This document shows, in pieces, positions 25,092 to 33,324 of a DNA stretch of 64,000 nucleotides (position 1 is the first letter of the stretch; every line of letters starts with the position of its first letter). The stretch spans positions 3,038,001-3,102,000 of the forward strand of contig NZ_JBEGII010000001.1 of the NCBI RefSeq assembly GCF_040675875.1, read 5' to 3'. The notes beneath the pieces were generated by a model. That model saw nothing but the letters and a program-made list of their open reading frames with translations, had not been told where the DNA came from and did no database searches. Origin of the DNA: Microbacterium sp. LWO12-1.2 (lineage in GTDB: Bacteria; Actinomycetota; Actinomycetes; Actinomycetales; Microbacteriaceae). Position numbers and translations under genes: made by a program.

Positions 25092-25762
25092 CGGTCTCCT
25101 CCGAGCTCAGCCGACGTCGGAGTCGCGTGCTGTGCAGTATCAGGGGCGTCGGCATCCGAGGTGGAGTCCGCCACGGGTTCGGCGCGACGCGGGGTCAGGC
25201 CGGCGATGCCGAGGAAGACCGCGACGATCGCCGCGTATCCGCCGAACAGCCCTACGCCGAGGATGATGCCGGACAGCAGGAAGGTGCCGGCCTTGTCGAT
25301 CGTGTACTCCTGGAGGAAGCCGGCGGGGATGAGCAGCAACGCACCCGCGAGCAGGATGCCGAAGGCACCGACGGTGATCGCATCGCGGGCGAGCGGGTCC
25401 GCCGTGCGGCGAGCGCGGATACCGGCGAGCAGCTCGATCCCACCGGTGAGCAGCGCCCATGTGATCACGACGAAGAAGAACAGATCATCCGTGCGCCACA
25501 TCGGGATGCCGCTGACCATGCCGGCGATGAGTCCGAACGCGGCCTGGAGGATCGAGGACCAGCGGGCGCCCGCAGGCAGCACGAGCCAGGCGGCCAGGAT
25601 CTGCACCAGCGCGGTCACGAACACGAAGCCGCTGAACACGGCCAGCCCGACCGGAGCCGAGTGGTCGGAAGAGAAGGTGATCATCAGCGCCGCGGCGGCT
25701 GCGATCAGCGCGCGCAACAGCTGGATGTGACGCACGGTGAACGCGCGGGCAGGGGCAGACAT
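25088..25762 (-). CDS. HdeD/DUF308-like multi-spanning membrane protein
   Basis: 224 aa from the ATG at 25760-25762. Seven to eight short helices in pairs. FSGFVFVTALVQILAAWLVL and WALLTGGIELLAGIRARR follow the DUF308 repeat pattern (two helices with a conserved G-x-x-E/Q). Such proteins are sometimes mislabelled acyl-CoA synthetases. The C-terminal 35 residues are polar and disordered. It is first gene of a two-gene operon. Confidence 0.72.
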   Translation of the reverse strand: MSAPARAFTVRHIQLLRALIAAAAALMITFSSDHSAPVGLAVFSGFVFVTALVQILAAWLVLPAGARWSSILQAAFGLIAGMVSGIPMWRTDDLFFFVVITWALLTGGIELLAGIRARRTADPLARDAITVGAFGILLAGALLLIPAGFLQEYTIDKAGTFLLSGIILGVGLFGGYAAIVAVFLGIAGLTPRRAEPVADSTSDADAPDTAQHATPTSAELGGDR

Positions 25763-25864
25763 GACGATGCAGAGTCCTCCGGGATGTTCCCCCCAGTCTA
25801 CGCGGGGGTACGGAGCGCATCCGCCGGGCGCGGAACCGAGCCGCGGAGCGCCGGGCAGCAGCTG

Positions 25865-25915
25865 TTCGTGAGGCCCGGCTGATCTCTCCCCAGATAGATC
25901 GCCGGGCCTCACGAA
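25865..25915. repeat. Perfect 15-bp inverted repeat
   Basis: TTCGTGAGGCCCGGC (25865-25879) and its exact inverse (25901-25915) flank a 21-base spacer. The RNA stem would be very stable. I found no second copy in the window. It could be a terminator without a U-tract or an isolated repeat element. Confidence 0.6.
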
Positions 25916-26020
25916 ATACGCAGCAAGGGGGGCGTCACTGCGTCAGACTGATCGTTCGCAAGGTCGGGCACCCTGCCTGCGTCGAGTCAGCCCAGTGACC
26001 CCACACCTTCACCCCGTCCC

Positions 26021-26048
26021 TTGAGGTGCACGTGTGCGGTCGTAAGCT
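26021..26048 (+). promoter_or_regulatory. Putative promoter of the HTH gene
   Basis: TTGAGG and TAAGCT are 16 bp apart, 43 bp before the ATG at 26091. The match is fair, not strong. Confidence 0.35.
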
Positions 26049-26090
26049 CACTCTAGAGATGTCGTCTTCACATACCGGAGGGGGTCTGTG

Positions 26091-27002
26091 ATGAGTATCG
26101 GAAGTGACGCGAAGGAGTCCGGCGCCGACGCCTTCGCCGGCGCGCTCAGGGACGCCATCAACGCGAAGCGGATGACGCTGTCGAGGCTGCAGGAGAGGCT
26201 GCGCGCGCGGGGGAACCGGGTCTCACTCGCGACGCTCAGCTACTGGCGATCGGGGGCGCGGCGGCCCGAGGGGGCGCAGTCACTCGCGGCCGTGGCCGAC
26301 CTCGAGGATCTGCTCGACCTCGATCAGGGTTCCCTGACGGGGTTCCTCGGCCCGACGAACCGGACAGGACCGCTCGGACCGATCCAGTTCCCGATCGACG
26401 AACAGGCCATCGAACGTGCGGTGCGCGAGGCCTATGCCGCGCTCGGCGCCCCGTACCCCGACATGTCGCGCGAGGTGACGACGCACTCGGTGACGGATGT
26501 GGGCGCCGACGGCAATGTGGCGTTCTGCATCACGCGCAGCATCGTGCAGTCCACGAGCGGAACCATCACCGCGACGCCGTTCCTCGAACTCACACCCGGC
26601 GTGAACACCCCGGCGCCCCTCATCTCGGCGGTGTCGGGCGGCAGGATCACCGAGCGGTACTCGCACCCCAACGGCGAGGTGCACGGGGTGCTGTTCGAGT
26701 TCGATACACCGGTGACGGCTCCGAACACGACCGTGGTGGAGTGGTCGATCTCGTATCCGCCCGGCTATCCGACGATGCGCGAGACGGGCCACGCGGTGGC
26801 GCGCCAGTGCCGCGAGCTGCTGGTGTGGACCCGCTTCCACCCCGACGCGCTGCCGGACTGGTGCGAGGAGCGCATCGAGACCCCGACGGGCACGACGGTC
26901 GCGGGAGTGACGCTCGACGGCGGCACCTCGGTGCATCAGGTGCGGCGGGCCTTCGGCCCCGGCGCGATCGAGCTGACGTGGGGCTACGGCCCCCGGGAGT
27001 GA
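26091..27002 (+). CDS. XRE-like helix-turn-helix regulator with large C-terminal domain
   Basis: 303 aa. A GTG directly precedes the ATG at 26091. The GGAGGGGG site is best spaced for the ATG. The N-terminus (15-75) is a helix-turn-helix (MTLSRLQERLRARGNRVSLA, then TLSYWRSGARRPEG). The remaining 220 residues are beta-rich (TPFLELTPGVNTPAPLI, VVEWSISYPPGYP) without recognised motif and may sense a ligand. The target is unknown. It ends 12 bp before a convergent rhodanese gene. Confidence 0.7.
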   Translation: MSIGSDAKESGADAFAGALRDAINAKRMTLSRLQERLRARGNRVSLATLSYWRSGARRPEGAQSLAAVADLEDLLDLDQGSLTGFLGPTNRTGPLGPIQFPIDEQAIERAVREAYAALGAPYPDMSREVTTHSVTDVGADGNVAFCITRSIVQSTSGTITATPFLELTPGVNTPAPLISAVSGGRITERYSHPNGEVHGVLFEFDTPVTAPNTTVVEWSISYPPGYPTMRETGHAVARQCRELLVWTRFHPDALPDWCEERIETPTGTTVAGVTLDGGTSVHQVRRAFGPGAIELTWGYGPRE

Positions 27003-27014
27003 GCCCCGCTACGC

Positions 27015-27851
27015 TCAGCCGGGCTGGTCGCCGGTCGCGACCGGGCGTCCTGGCGTGTTCGACCACTGGCTCCAGGAACCGGGGAAGACCTGGGCGTCGA
27101 TGCCGACCTCGTCGAGGATGAGCACCGTGTGCGCCGCCGTGATGCCGGAGCCGCAGTAGGCCGCGACCGAAGACCCAGGGGTCACACCGACGCTCGCGAA
27201 CGTCTTCAGCACCGTGGTGCGGTCGAGGATCTTGCCCTCCGGGTCGAGGTGCAATCCGGTGGGCAGGTTCACCGCGCCCGGGATGTGCCCCGCCACCGGG
27301 TCGAGCGGCTCCGTCTCCCCGCTGTACCGCTCGGGGGCGCGGACGTCGAGCAGCACACCGGATGCCGGGAACGCGGCGGCTTCGTCGATCGTCAACGCCT
27401 CGCCGCCGATCTCGTCGAGCACCACGTCGCCGACTTCGGGGGTCACGTCGTCGGTGTCGACCGGCAGTCCCGCCGCGGTCCACGCCCGGATGCCGCCCGC
27501 GAGCACGCGCACATCGACACCCCCCTGTCGGAGCAGCCACCAGGCCCGCGCCGCCGCGAGACCCTTCGCGTCGTCGTATGCCACGACGATGTCGCCCTGA
27601 CGGACGCCCCAGCGACGCGCCGCCGTCTGCAGCGTCTCGGTCGACGGCAGCGGGTGACGTCCTTCCGAGGGCTCGCCGTGCGTGGCCAGCTCGGCGTGCA
27701 GGGGCACGTACACGGCTCCGGGGATGTGCCCTGCCAGGTACTCCGCGTGGCCGTCGGGGCGATCGAGCCGCCACCGTACGTCGAGCACACGCACGGATGC
27801 GCCCTCGGTCAGCAGTGCGTTCAGCTCATCGACGGTCGTGAAGTTGCTCAT
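27015..27851 (-). CDS. Two-domain sulfurtransferase (rhodanese)
   Basis: 278 aa, two tandem rhodanese domains (about 5-128 and 150-270). The C-terminal one keeps the active-site loop CGSGITAA with Cys233, the thiosulfate (S) or mercaptopyruvate (G) variant. In the N-terminal domain the corresponding position is Asp (VVAYDDAKG), as in all two-domain members. It transfers sulfane sulfur to cyanide or thiols. Conserved GHIPGAVYVP and GHIPGAVNLP occur in both halves. Confidence 0.92.
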   Translation of the reverse strand: MSNFTTVDELNALLTEGASVRVLDVRWRLDRPDGHAEYLAGHIPGAVYVPLHAELATHGEPSEGRHPLPSTETLQTAARRWGVRQGDIVVAYDDAKGLAAARAWWLLRQGGVDVRVLAGGIRAWTAAGLPVDTDDVTPEVGDVVLDEIGGEALTIDEAAAFPASGVLLDVRAPERYSGETEPLDPVAGHIPGAVNLPTGLHLDPEGKILDRTTVLKTFASVGVTPGSSVAAYCGSGITAAHTVLILDEVGIDAQVFPGSWSQWSNTPGRPVATGDQPG

Positions 27852-27967
27852 GCTGCGAGGCTACCCAGTCGCCACCGACATCCGGCCTGCATGACCCTTT
27901 CTGACGTCGACGCGGTGTTTTCCCGGATGTAGGCTCGATCCGGCACCGTCGAGAAAGGGCCCTCTCC

Positions 27968-28858
27968 ATGCCCTCCACTCTGCGTTGGATGCGTCTGCGC
28001 CCCCAGGAGACCGCTCTCATCGCGATCACCGCGGTGTGGGGCAGCACCTTCCTGCTCGTGCACTGGGCGATGCAGCATTCCGGCCCCTGGTTCTTCGTCG
28101 GCATCCGGTTCCTCGTCGCCGGTCTCATCAGCGTCGTCATCTTCCGACGGGTGCTGCACGGCATCCGCTGGCGTGACATCGGAGCCGGCGTCGCGATCGG
28201 TGTGATGATCTATCTCGGCTACGGGTTGCAGACCGTCGGCCTGCAGACGATCGACAGCAGCACCTCCGCCTTCATCACCGCGATGTACGTGCCGCTGGTG
28301 CCGCTCGCACAGTGGGCGGTGTTCCGCAAGCGCCCACCGGCCATGGCCTTCATCGGCGCCGGGCTCGCATTCATCGGCCTGGTGCTCATCGCCGGGCCCG
28401 ACGCCCTGCTCACCCTGACGTTGGGCGCCGGCGAGATCGCGACCATGCTCAGCACTCTGCCGATCGCCGCGGAGATCATCCTGATCAGCGTGTTCGCCGG
28501 CAGGATCGACCTCGGGCGCATCACGGTCATCCAATTGCTCACGGCCGGAATGCTGGGTCTGCTCACGATGCCGGTGACCGGGGAGAGCGTGCCGGAGTTC
28601 TCCTGGATCTGGGTCGGCTGCGCGGTGGGTCTGGGTGCGGCGAGCTGCCTCATCCAGCTGACGATGAACTGGGCGCAGAAGTCGGTCTCCCCCACGCGGG
28701 CCACCATCATCTACGCGGGAGAACCGGTCTGGGCGGGCATCATCGGCCGCATCGCCGGCGAGCGGCTGCCCGCGACGGCCCTGATCGGCGGGGCGCTCGT
28801 GGTGCTCGGCATCCTCGCCAGCGAACTGAAACTCGTGCGACGGCGCGCGCGGGAGTAG
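27968..28858 (+). CDS. DMT-superfamily (EamA) transporter
   Basis: 296 aa with ten membrane helices in two five-helix repeats. EamA features include AVWGSTFLLVHWAM at the first helix and the end of each repeat (AFIGAGLAFIGLVLIA, LIGGALVVLGILASEL). It is a probable exporter of amino acids or metabolites. The substrate cannot be told. It is followed after 56 bp by the RibA-like gene on the same strand. Confidence 0.9.
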   Translation: MPSTLRWMRLRPQETALIAITAVWGSTFLLVHWAMQHSGPWFFVGIRFLVAGLISVVIFRRVLHGIRWRDIGAGVAIGVMIYLGYGLQTVGLQTIDSSTSAFITAMYVPLVPLAQWAVFRKRPPAMAFIGAGLAFIGLVLIAGPDALLTLTLGAGEIATMLSTLPIAAEIILISVFAGRIDLGRITVIQLLTAGMLGLLTMPVTGESVPEFSWIWVGCAVGLGAASCLIQLTMNWAQKSVSPTRATIIYAGEPVWAGIIGRIAGERLPATALIGGALVVLGILASELKLVRRRARE

Positions 28859-28914
28859 CTCGCGAATTCTCGCGCATCCGGGAATACTCCGGCGGATGCC
28901 GCGTTTCACCCGAC

Positions 28915-29574
28915 ATGATTGAAACTTCAACCGTTGCTCCGGTCGCCACGGAGCGCACCCGCGTCCGCGTGCCGCTGCGCTTCGGCGATGGATTCTCCAC
29001 CACGGCCGACGTCGTGACCTTCGACGGACTGGTCGACGCCCGCGAGCACCTGCTGCTCGGACTCGGCGACTGGCGCGCCGCCCTCGATCGCGCGGCGGAC
29101 GGCGGCGACGCACCCCTCGTGCGCCCCCACAGCGAGTGCCTGACCGGCGACGTCTTCGGCTCCGAGCGCTGCGACTGCGGCCCCCAGCTGCGCGAAGCCG
29201 TGGAGCGGATCGCGGCTGAGGGCGGCTTCCTGCTCTACCTCCGACAGGAGGGACGCGGCATCGGCCTGTACGCCAAGCTCGACGCGTACGCGCTGCAGGA
29301 CGCGGGCCTGGACACCTACGAGGCGAACGTCGCCCTCGGGCACGGCGAGGACGAGCGCGACTACACGGTCGCCGCGCAGATGCTGCGCGCGGTCGGCACC
29401 GACGCGATCCGCCTGCTGAGCAACAACCCCGACAAGGCCGTGCAGCTCGAGGCGCTCGGCATCCAGGTCACGGAGCGGGTGCGTACCGAGGTGCACCTGT
29501 CGGAGTCGAACTCTCGCTACCTGCAGGCCAAGCGGGACCACACGGCGCACACGCTCGACCTGTCAGCAGCGTGA
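28915..29574 (+). CDS. ribA: GTP cyclohydrolase II family protein
   Basis: 219 aa from the ATG at 28915. It opens the GTP imidazole ring to start riboflavin synthesis. The zinc ligands are in SECLTGDVFGSERCDCG (three Cys, about 63-76), and the catalytic RQEGRGIGLYAKLDAYALQD follows at about 97-116. It is a stand-alone RibA, not fused to RibB as in most riboflavin operons, and no other rib gene is near. It is directly coupled to a MarR gene, so a specialised or regulated role is possible. Confidence 0.88.
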   Translation: MIETSTVAPVATERTRVRVPLRFGDGFSTTADVVTFDGLVDAREHLLLGLGDWRAALDRAADGGDAPLVRPHSECLTGDVFGSERCDCGPQLREAVERIAAEGGFLLYLRQEGRGIGLYAKLDAYALQDAGLDTYEANVALGHGEDERDYTVAAQMLRAVGTDAIRLLSNNPDKAVQLEALGIQVTERVRTEVHLSESNSRYLQAKRDHTAHTLDLSAA

Positions 29575-29591
29575 CACTTCTGGAGGAGACC

Positions 29592-30065
29592 ATGACCGCG
29601 GAGCCGCGGCACCCGCGTCGCCTCGACGACACCGAGATGGCGACCTGGCTCCCCGTCATCCGCTTCGTCCAGCTGTTGCCCCAGGTGCTCGACCGCACGC
29701 TCAAGGACGAGGTGGGCCTGAACCACGCCCGCTACGCGATCATGGTCACCCTCGCCGGGCAGAACGACGGCGCCGTGACCATGACCGAGCTCGCCCGCAT
29801 CGCCGGGTTGAGCCGGTCGCGCCTGAGCCACGCGCTCGACTCTCTCGAGGAGCGAGGCTGGGTCAGCCGCACCTCGTGCAGCACCGACAAGCGCACGCTC
29901 TCGGCGACTCTGACACCGGAGGGCAGGGAGATGCTGCGCACGGCGGCGCCCGTGCACGTGGATCAGGTGCGCGAGCTGGTGCTCGATCCACTCAGCGCGG
30001 ACGAGCGCGACCAGCTCAGCACGATCCTCGGAAAGCTGCTGCCCGGCGTGACCGCGGCGCTGTAG
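29592..30065 (+). CDS. MarR-family transcriptional regulator
   Basis: 157 aa from the ATG behind GGAGGAG. A GTG at 29571 overlapping the ribA stop would add seven residues. Winged helix: VTMTELARIAGLSRSRLSHA as recognition region and WVSRTSCSTDKRTLSATLTP as the wing with the usual D-x-R. Acts as a dimer, usually a ligand-relieved repressor. It is coupled to the ribA-like gene and probably autoregulates the transporter-ribA-marR group. Confidence 0.85.
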   Translation: MTAEPRHPRRLDDTEMATWLPVIRFVQLLPQVLDRTLKDEVGLNHARYAIMVTLAGQNDGAVTMTELARIAGLSRSRLSHALDSLEERGWVSRTSCSTDKRTLSATLTPEGREMLRTAAPVHVDQVRELVLDPLSADERDQLSTILGKLLPGVTAAL

Positions 30066-30107
30066 GCCGTGGACCGCTCCGGAGTCTGACCGTTCTGCTC
30101 TGATTCC

Positions 30108-30136
30108 GAGGGTTTCTGCTCTGAGCAGAAACCCTC
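30108..30136. promoter_or_regulatory. 13-bp perfect palindrome before the ClgR-like gene
   Basis: GAGGGTTTCTGCT and its exact inverse are separated by CTG. TCTGCTCTGA also occurs just before. It lies 43 bp after the marR stop and 33 bp before the next start codon. It could be the marR terminator or an operator for either regulator. Confidence 0.5.
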
Positions 30137-30169
30137 GAAACCGCCGGATGGCGCGGATTATCGTGAGGC

Positions 30170-30547
<378 letters not shown>

Positions 30548-30588
30548 GCCGGGGCATCCGCTCGCTGCCTTTCGCGGGGTACTGGCGC

Positions 30589-30670
30589 GCGACCTGCAGG
30601 ACCATCGGCGACCTGCAGCACCGATCCCCGGCGAGTCTTCCTGCACGTCGCGAACCGTCCTGCAGGTCGC
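30589..30670. repeat. 82-bp four-arm palindromic element, family D, copy 1
   Basis: The layout is arm 15, spacer 4, arm 15, loop 14, arm 15, spacer 4, arm 15. The arms are variants of GCGACCTGCAGGACC. It lies between the convergent ends of the ClgR-like gene and the clpP pair. A second copy of the same length and spacing is at 32005-32086, on the other side of the pair. Confidence 0.8.
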
Positions 30671-30698
30671 GCGCGGCAGGTCGTCGAAAGGCCAGGAG

Positions 30699-31292
30699 TC
30701 AGTCCCTGCGCGCGCCGAGCACCGTGTCGATCAACCCGTACTCGCGCGCCGCCGAGGCCGTGAACACCCGGTCCCGGTCGGTGTCGGCACGCAGCTCGAC
30801 CACCGTGCGTCCGCTGTGCCTGGCGAGGATCTCCTCCATGTCGCTGCGCACCCGTACCACCTCGTCGGCCGCGAGGATCAGGTCGGGGATCGCGCCGCGC
30901 GACTGACCGGCCGGCTGGTGCAGCACGATCCGCGCGTGGGCGAGCGCCGCCCGCTCCCCCGGCGCTCCGGCCGCGACCAGCAGTGCCGCGGGTCCGATCG
31001 CCTGTCCGACACACGTCGTCGCGACGCGCGGACGGATGTGCTGCAGGGTGTCGTAGATCGCCAGCGCGGCCCCGGGATCTCCGCCTTCGCTGTTGATGTA
31101 GAACTGGATGCCGGCCTCGGGGCTGTCGGCGTCGAGGTGCAGCAGCTGCGCGATCAGCGCGTTCGCGACCCCCGCGTCGATGCCGGTGCCCAGGTAGATG
31201 ACCCGTTCGGCGAGCAGGTGCGAGTACACGTCCATGATGCGTTCCCCGCGCGGATGCTGCGCGATCACGTTCGGGATCGTGTAGCCGCTCAT
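30699..31292 (-). CDS. ClpP-like subunit lacking the catalytic serine
   Basis: 197 aa, ClpP/crotonase fold. YINSEGGDPGAALAIYD (about 65-81) and HQPAGQSRG (His125) are conserved, and an Asp is present in TDRDR (about 172-174). At the nucleophile the usual GxASxG reads CVGQAIGPAALL, so Gly100 replaces Ser. The protein is therefore probably inactive, like plastid ClpR or some actinobacterial ClpP paralogues, and should need a partner. Its ATG overlaps the stop of an intact ClpP gene, the obvious partner. Confidence 0.85.
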   Translation of the reverse strand: MSGYTIPNVIAQHPRGERIMDVYSHLLAERVIYLGTGIDAGVANALIAQLLHLDADSPEAGIQFYINSEGGDPGAALAIYDTLQHIRPRVATTCVGQAIGPAALLVAAGAPGERAALAHARIVLHQPAGQSRGAIPDLILAADEVVRVRSDMEEILARHSGRTVVELRADTDRDRVFTASAAREYGLIDTVLGARRD

Positions 31293-31903
31293 GCCCCGAC
31301 CCCCAGTCCGACGCGGGCGCGCCTGCGCGGCATGACCTCGTCGATCGAGGAGACGATCCCGTCGATGAACCCGTAGTCCTGCGCCTGGACCGCGGTGTAC
31401 CAGCGGTCGTGCAGCGAGTCCTCGAAGATGCGCTCGACAGGCTGTCCGGTGTCGGCGGCGATGAGCCCGAGCACCGTGTCGCGCATGTGGCGCAGATCAT
31501 CGGCCTGGGTCTCGATCTCGCCGGCGGAGCCGCCGATGCCCGCCGACCCCTGGTGCATCAGGATGCGGGCGTGCGGCAGCGCCCGACGCTTGTCGTGCGT
31601 GCCGGCCGACAGCAGAAACTGCCCCGCGCTGCACGCGAGCCCGAGCGCGAGGGTGGCGACGTCGTTCGGGATCAGTCGCATGATGTCGCGGATCGCGAGC
31701 ATCGACGGCACGGAGCCGCCGGGCGAGTGAATCCAGAGCGCGATGTCGGTGGCTGGATCCTCGGCCGACAGCGTGAGCAGCTGCGTCATGAGCAGCGTGC
31801 CGTTGTCGTCGTCGAGGGCGCCGTCGAGCACGAGCACCCGCTCGTGGAACAGCGCGCGGCGGGCCTCGGGCCCGAACTGCGGGATGGGGTTGTCTTCAGT
31901 CAT
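31289..31903 (-). CDS. clpP: ClpP protease subunit, accessory paralogue
   Basis: 204 aa from the ATG at 31901-31903. The upstream frame is low-complexity and non-coding. The triad is complete: Ser92 in LACSAGQFLL, His117 in ILMHQGSAG and Asp166 in LHDRWYTA. It differs from house-keeping ClpP by CSAG instead of ASMG and by SAGIGGSAGEIE in the handle. No ClpX or ClpA gene is close. It probably forms a mixed barrel with the next, serine-less subunit. The ClgR-like gene opposite is the likely regulator. Confidence 0.88.
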   Translation of the reverse strand: MTEDNPIPQFGPEARRALFHERVLVLDGALDDDNGTLLMTQLLTLSAEDPATDIALWIHSPGGSVPSMLAIRDIMRLIPNDVATLALGLACSAGQFLLSAGTHDKRRALPHARILMHQGSAGIGGSAGEIETQADDLRHMRDTVLGLIAADTGQPVERIFEDSLHDRWYTAVQAQDYGFIDGIVSSIDEVMPRRRARVGLGVGA

Positions 31904-32004
31904 GCCCTCAGCATCCGCCGCCTCGCTGGTCTGCGCGCCCGATTCTGCCCTGGGCTGCTCTGCCCGCAGCAGACGGATGCCGGCCCCTGCCCCTCCTCGC
32001 CCCC

Positions 32005-32086
32005 GCGACGTGCAGGACCGTTCGCCACGTGCAGGACGGATGCTCGGCGTGTCATCCTGCACGTCGCCATCGGTCCTGCAGTTCGC
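32005..32086. repeat. 82-bp four-arm palindromic element, family D, copy 2
   Basis: It has the same 15-4-15-14-15-4-15 spacing as 30589-30670, with arms such as GCGACGTGCAGGACC and GGTCCTGCAGTTCGC. It lies about 100 bp before the clpP start. The two copies bracket the pair. Confidence 0.8.
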
Positions 32087-32091
32087 GCAGC

Positions 32092-32168
32092 GCACCCCGC
32101 ACGCCGCACCCCGCACCCCGCACGCCGCACCCGCGCACCCCGCAACCCGCACCCCGCACCACCCGCGC
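32092..32168. repeat. Imperfect GC-rich tandem repeat
   Basis: About eight copies of a 7-9 bp unit close to CACCCCGCA, interrupted by CGCCG and CGCG. It borders family D copy 2. Confidence 0.7.
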
Positions 32169-32226
32169 ACCTCCGCGAAAACTCGTCGTAACACCGCGGA
32201 CTCACGACGCTCCTACGCTCGGGCAC

Positions 32227-32691
32227 ATGGCGAAGCAGAAGGCACCGGCGTGGTCGGAAGACGGACTCAACTTCCGCACCCGCAAGTGGGTGCGCCCCGA
32301 GGATCTCAACGCGAACGGATCGCTGTTCGGCGGCAGTCTGCTGAAGTGGATCGACGAGGAGGCGGCGATCTACGCGATCGTGCAGCTGGGCAACTACCGC
32401 GCGGTCACCAAGCACATCTCCGAGATCAACTTCGAGGCGTCTGCGGTGCAGGGCGACCTGATCGAGATCGGCCTGCAGGCCACGCACTTCGGCAACACCT
32501 CGCTCACGATGCGCGCGGTGGCGCGCAACATGATCACGCGCAAGCGCATCCTCACGATCGAGAAGATCGTCTTCGTGAGCCTCGACGAGGATGGCGTGCC
32601 CACCCCGCACGGCTACAGCGACATCACCTACAACCGTGACCGCATGCCCACCGAGCGCCTGGCGACGGGCACCATCCGCCTCCCCGGCTGA
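32227..32691 (+). CDS. Acyl-CoA thioesterase (hotdog fold)
   Basis: 154 aa from the ATG at 32227. Features of the BACH/YciA-type thioesterases: VRPEDLNANGSLFGGSLLKW (about 20-40, with the active-site Asn/Gly segment), then KHISEINFEASAVQGDLIEI (about 62-82). It hydrolyses acyl-CoA to free acid and CoA in the cytosol. Single gene with its own promoter region. Confidence 0.88.
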   Translation: MAKQKAPAWSEDGLNFRTRKWVRPEDLNANGSLFGGSLLKWIDEEAAIYAIVQLGNYRAVTKHISEINFEASAVQGDLIEIGLQATHFGNTSLTMRAVARNMITRKRILTIEKIVFVSLDEDGVPTPHGYSDITYNRDRMPTERLATGTIRLPG

Positions 32692-32721
32692 CGCGGAATC
32701 GGCGCGTCGTCGAGCGGCCCG

Positions 32722-33270
32722 TCACAGAGGCGACGGCTCCAGCGGGTGCAGTTCGTCCCCGGATGCGCTCGTCCGGCCCGCAACGCGACCGCAGATCATG
32801 AGGAGGGCCTCGCGGAGATCCGCACCCGCGCGGTGAAGCGCGTCGCCGCCCCATGACACCCAGACGGGGAACTCACCGTCTGGCGTGCGTGAGGACGTAT
32901 CCCACAGCAGGTAGTCGCCGTTCTCGCTCCACCCGAAGACTTCGAGGGAGGCGACGAGCTCCCACGAACCGTCCGGCTCGACCATCCAATCGAACTCCTC
33001 GACACGGCCGTCCTCATAGGCCTCGCGGAACCGCCGCGTCAGCACGCCGCCGCGCCCGGACAGACCATCAGCCCAGCCGGCGAGCACCGGCGGGTAGATC
33101 AACCACAGTCCGACGAGACGCGCCCAGCCCGCGTGACGAATGTATCCCCGGTACGACGGCGGGAAACCGAGTCCGTCTGAGAAGCGGAGGCCGTCGAGCT
33201 CCACGAGGTCGACATGGGAAAGCGATGGCCGCCCGGCTACGCGCAGGTCGGCGAAAGGCTGGTGGGGCAC
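32722..33270 (-). CDS. SUKH/SMI1-KNR4-like protein
   Basis: 182 aa with the start taken at GTG 33270, which has AGGG 8 bp upstream. GTG codons at 33276 and 33324 are alternatives. LGFPPSYRGYIRHAGWAR near residue 35 matches the LPxxYxxFL core of SMI1/KNR4 (SUKH) proteins, and the aromatic-rich EVFGWSENGDYLLWDTSS and FPVWVSWG blocks fit that fold. SUKH proteins are often immunity proteins to polymorphic toxins, but no toxin gene lies beside it. The call is moderate. Confidence 0.65.
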   Translation of the reverse strand: MPHQPFADLRVAGRPSLSHVDLVELDGLRFSDGLGFPPSYRGYIRHAGWARLVGLWLIYPPVLAGWADGLSGRGGVLTRRFREAYEDGRVEEFDWMVEPDGSWELVASLEVFGWSENGDYLLWDTSSRTPDGEFPVWVSWGGDALHRAGADLREALLMICGRVAGRTSASGDELHPLEPSPL

Positions 33271-33324
33271 GGTCACGACCCTAGGCGAGGTCTGCAGGGA
33301 GCAACAAGACCGCCGAACCGGCAC

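Larger units (their letters stand above)
25763..26090. other. Gene-free stretch between divergent genes
   Basis: This 328-bp gap separates the HdeD-like gene from the HTH gene. It holds a perfect 15-bp inverted repeat at 25865-25915, a likely promoter for the HTH gene at 26021-26048 and its GGAGGGGG ribosome site at 26077-26084. I see no coding frame with a plausible start and protein composition. Confidence 0.6.
31904..32226. other. Gene-free repeat-rich stretch upstream of clpP
   Basis: This 323-bp gap holds the promoter region of the clpP pair, a family D element (32005-32086) and a run of GC-rich imperfect tandem repeats (32092-32168). Open frames across it encode only Arg/Pro/Ala-rich text and were rejected. 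Confidence 0.6.

Noticed and set aside
32092..32168. CRISPR-like short repeats
   Set aside because: Units are 7-9 bp, imperfect, without spacers of uniform size and without cas genes.
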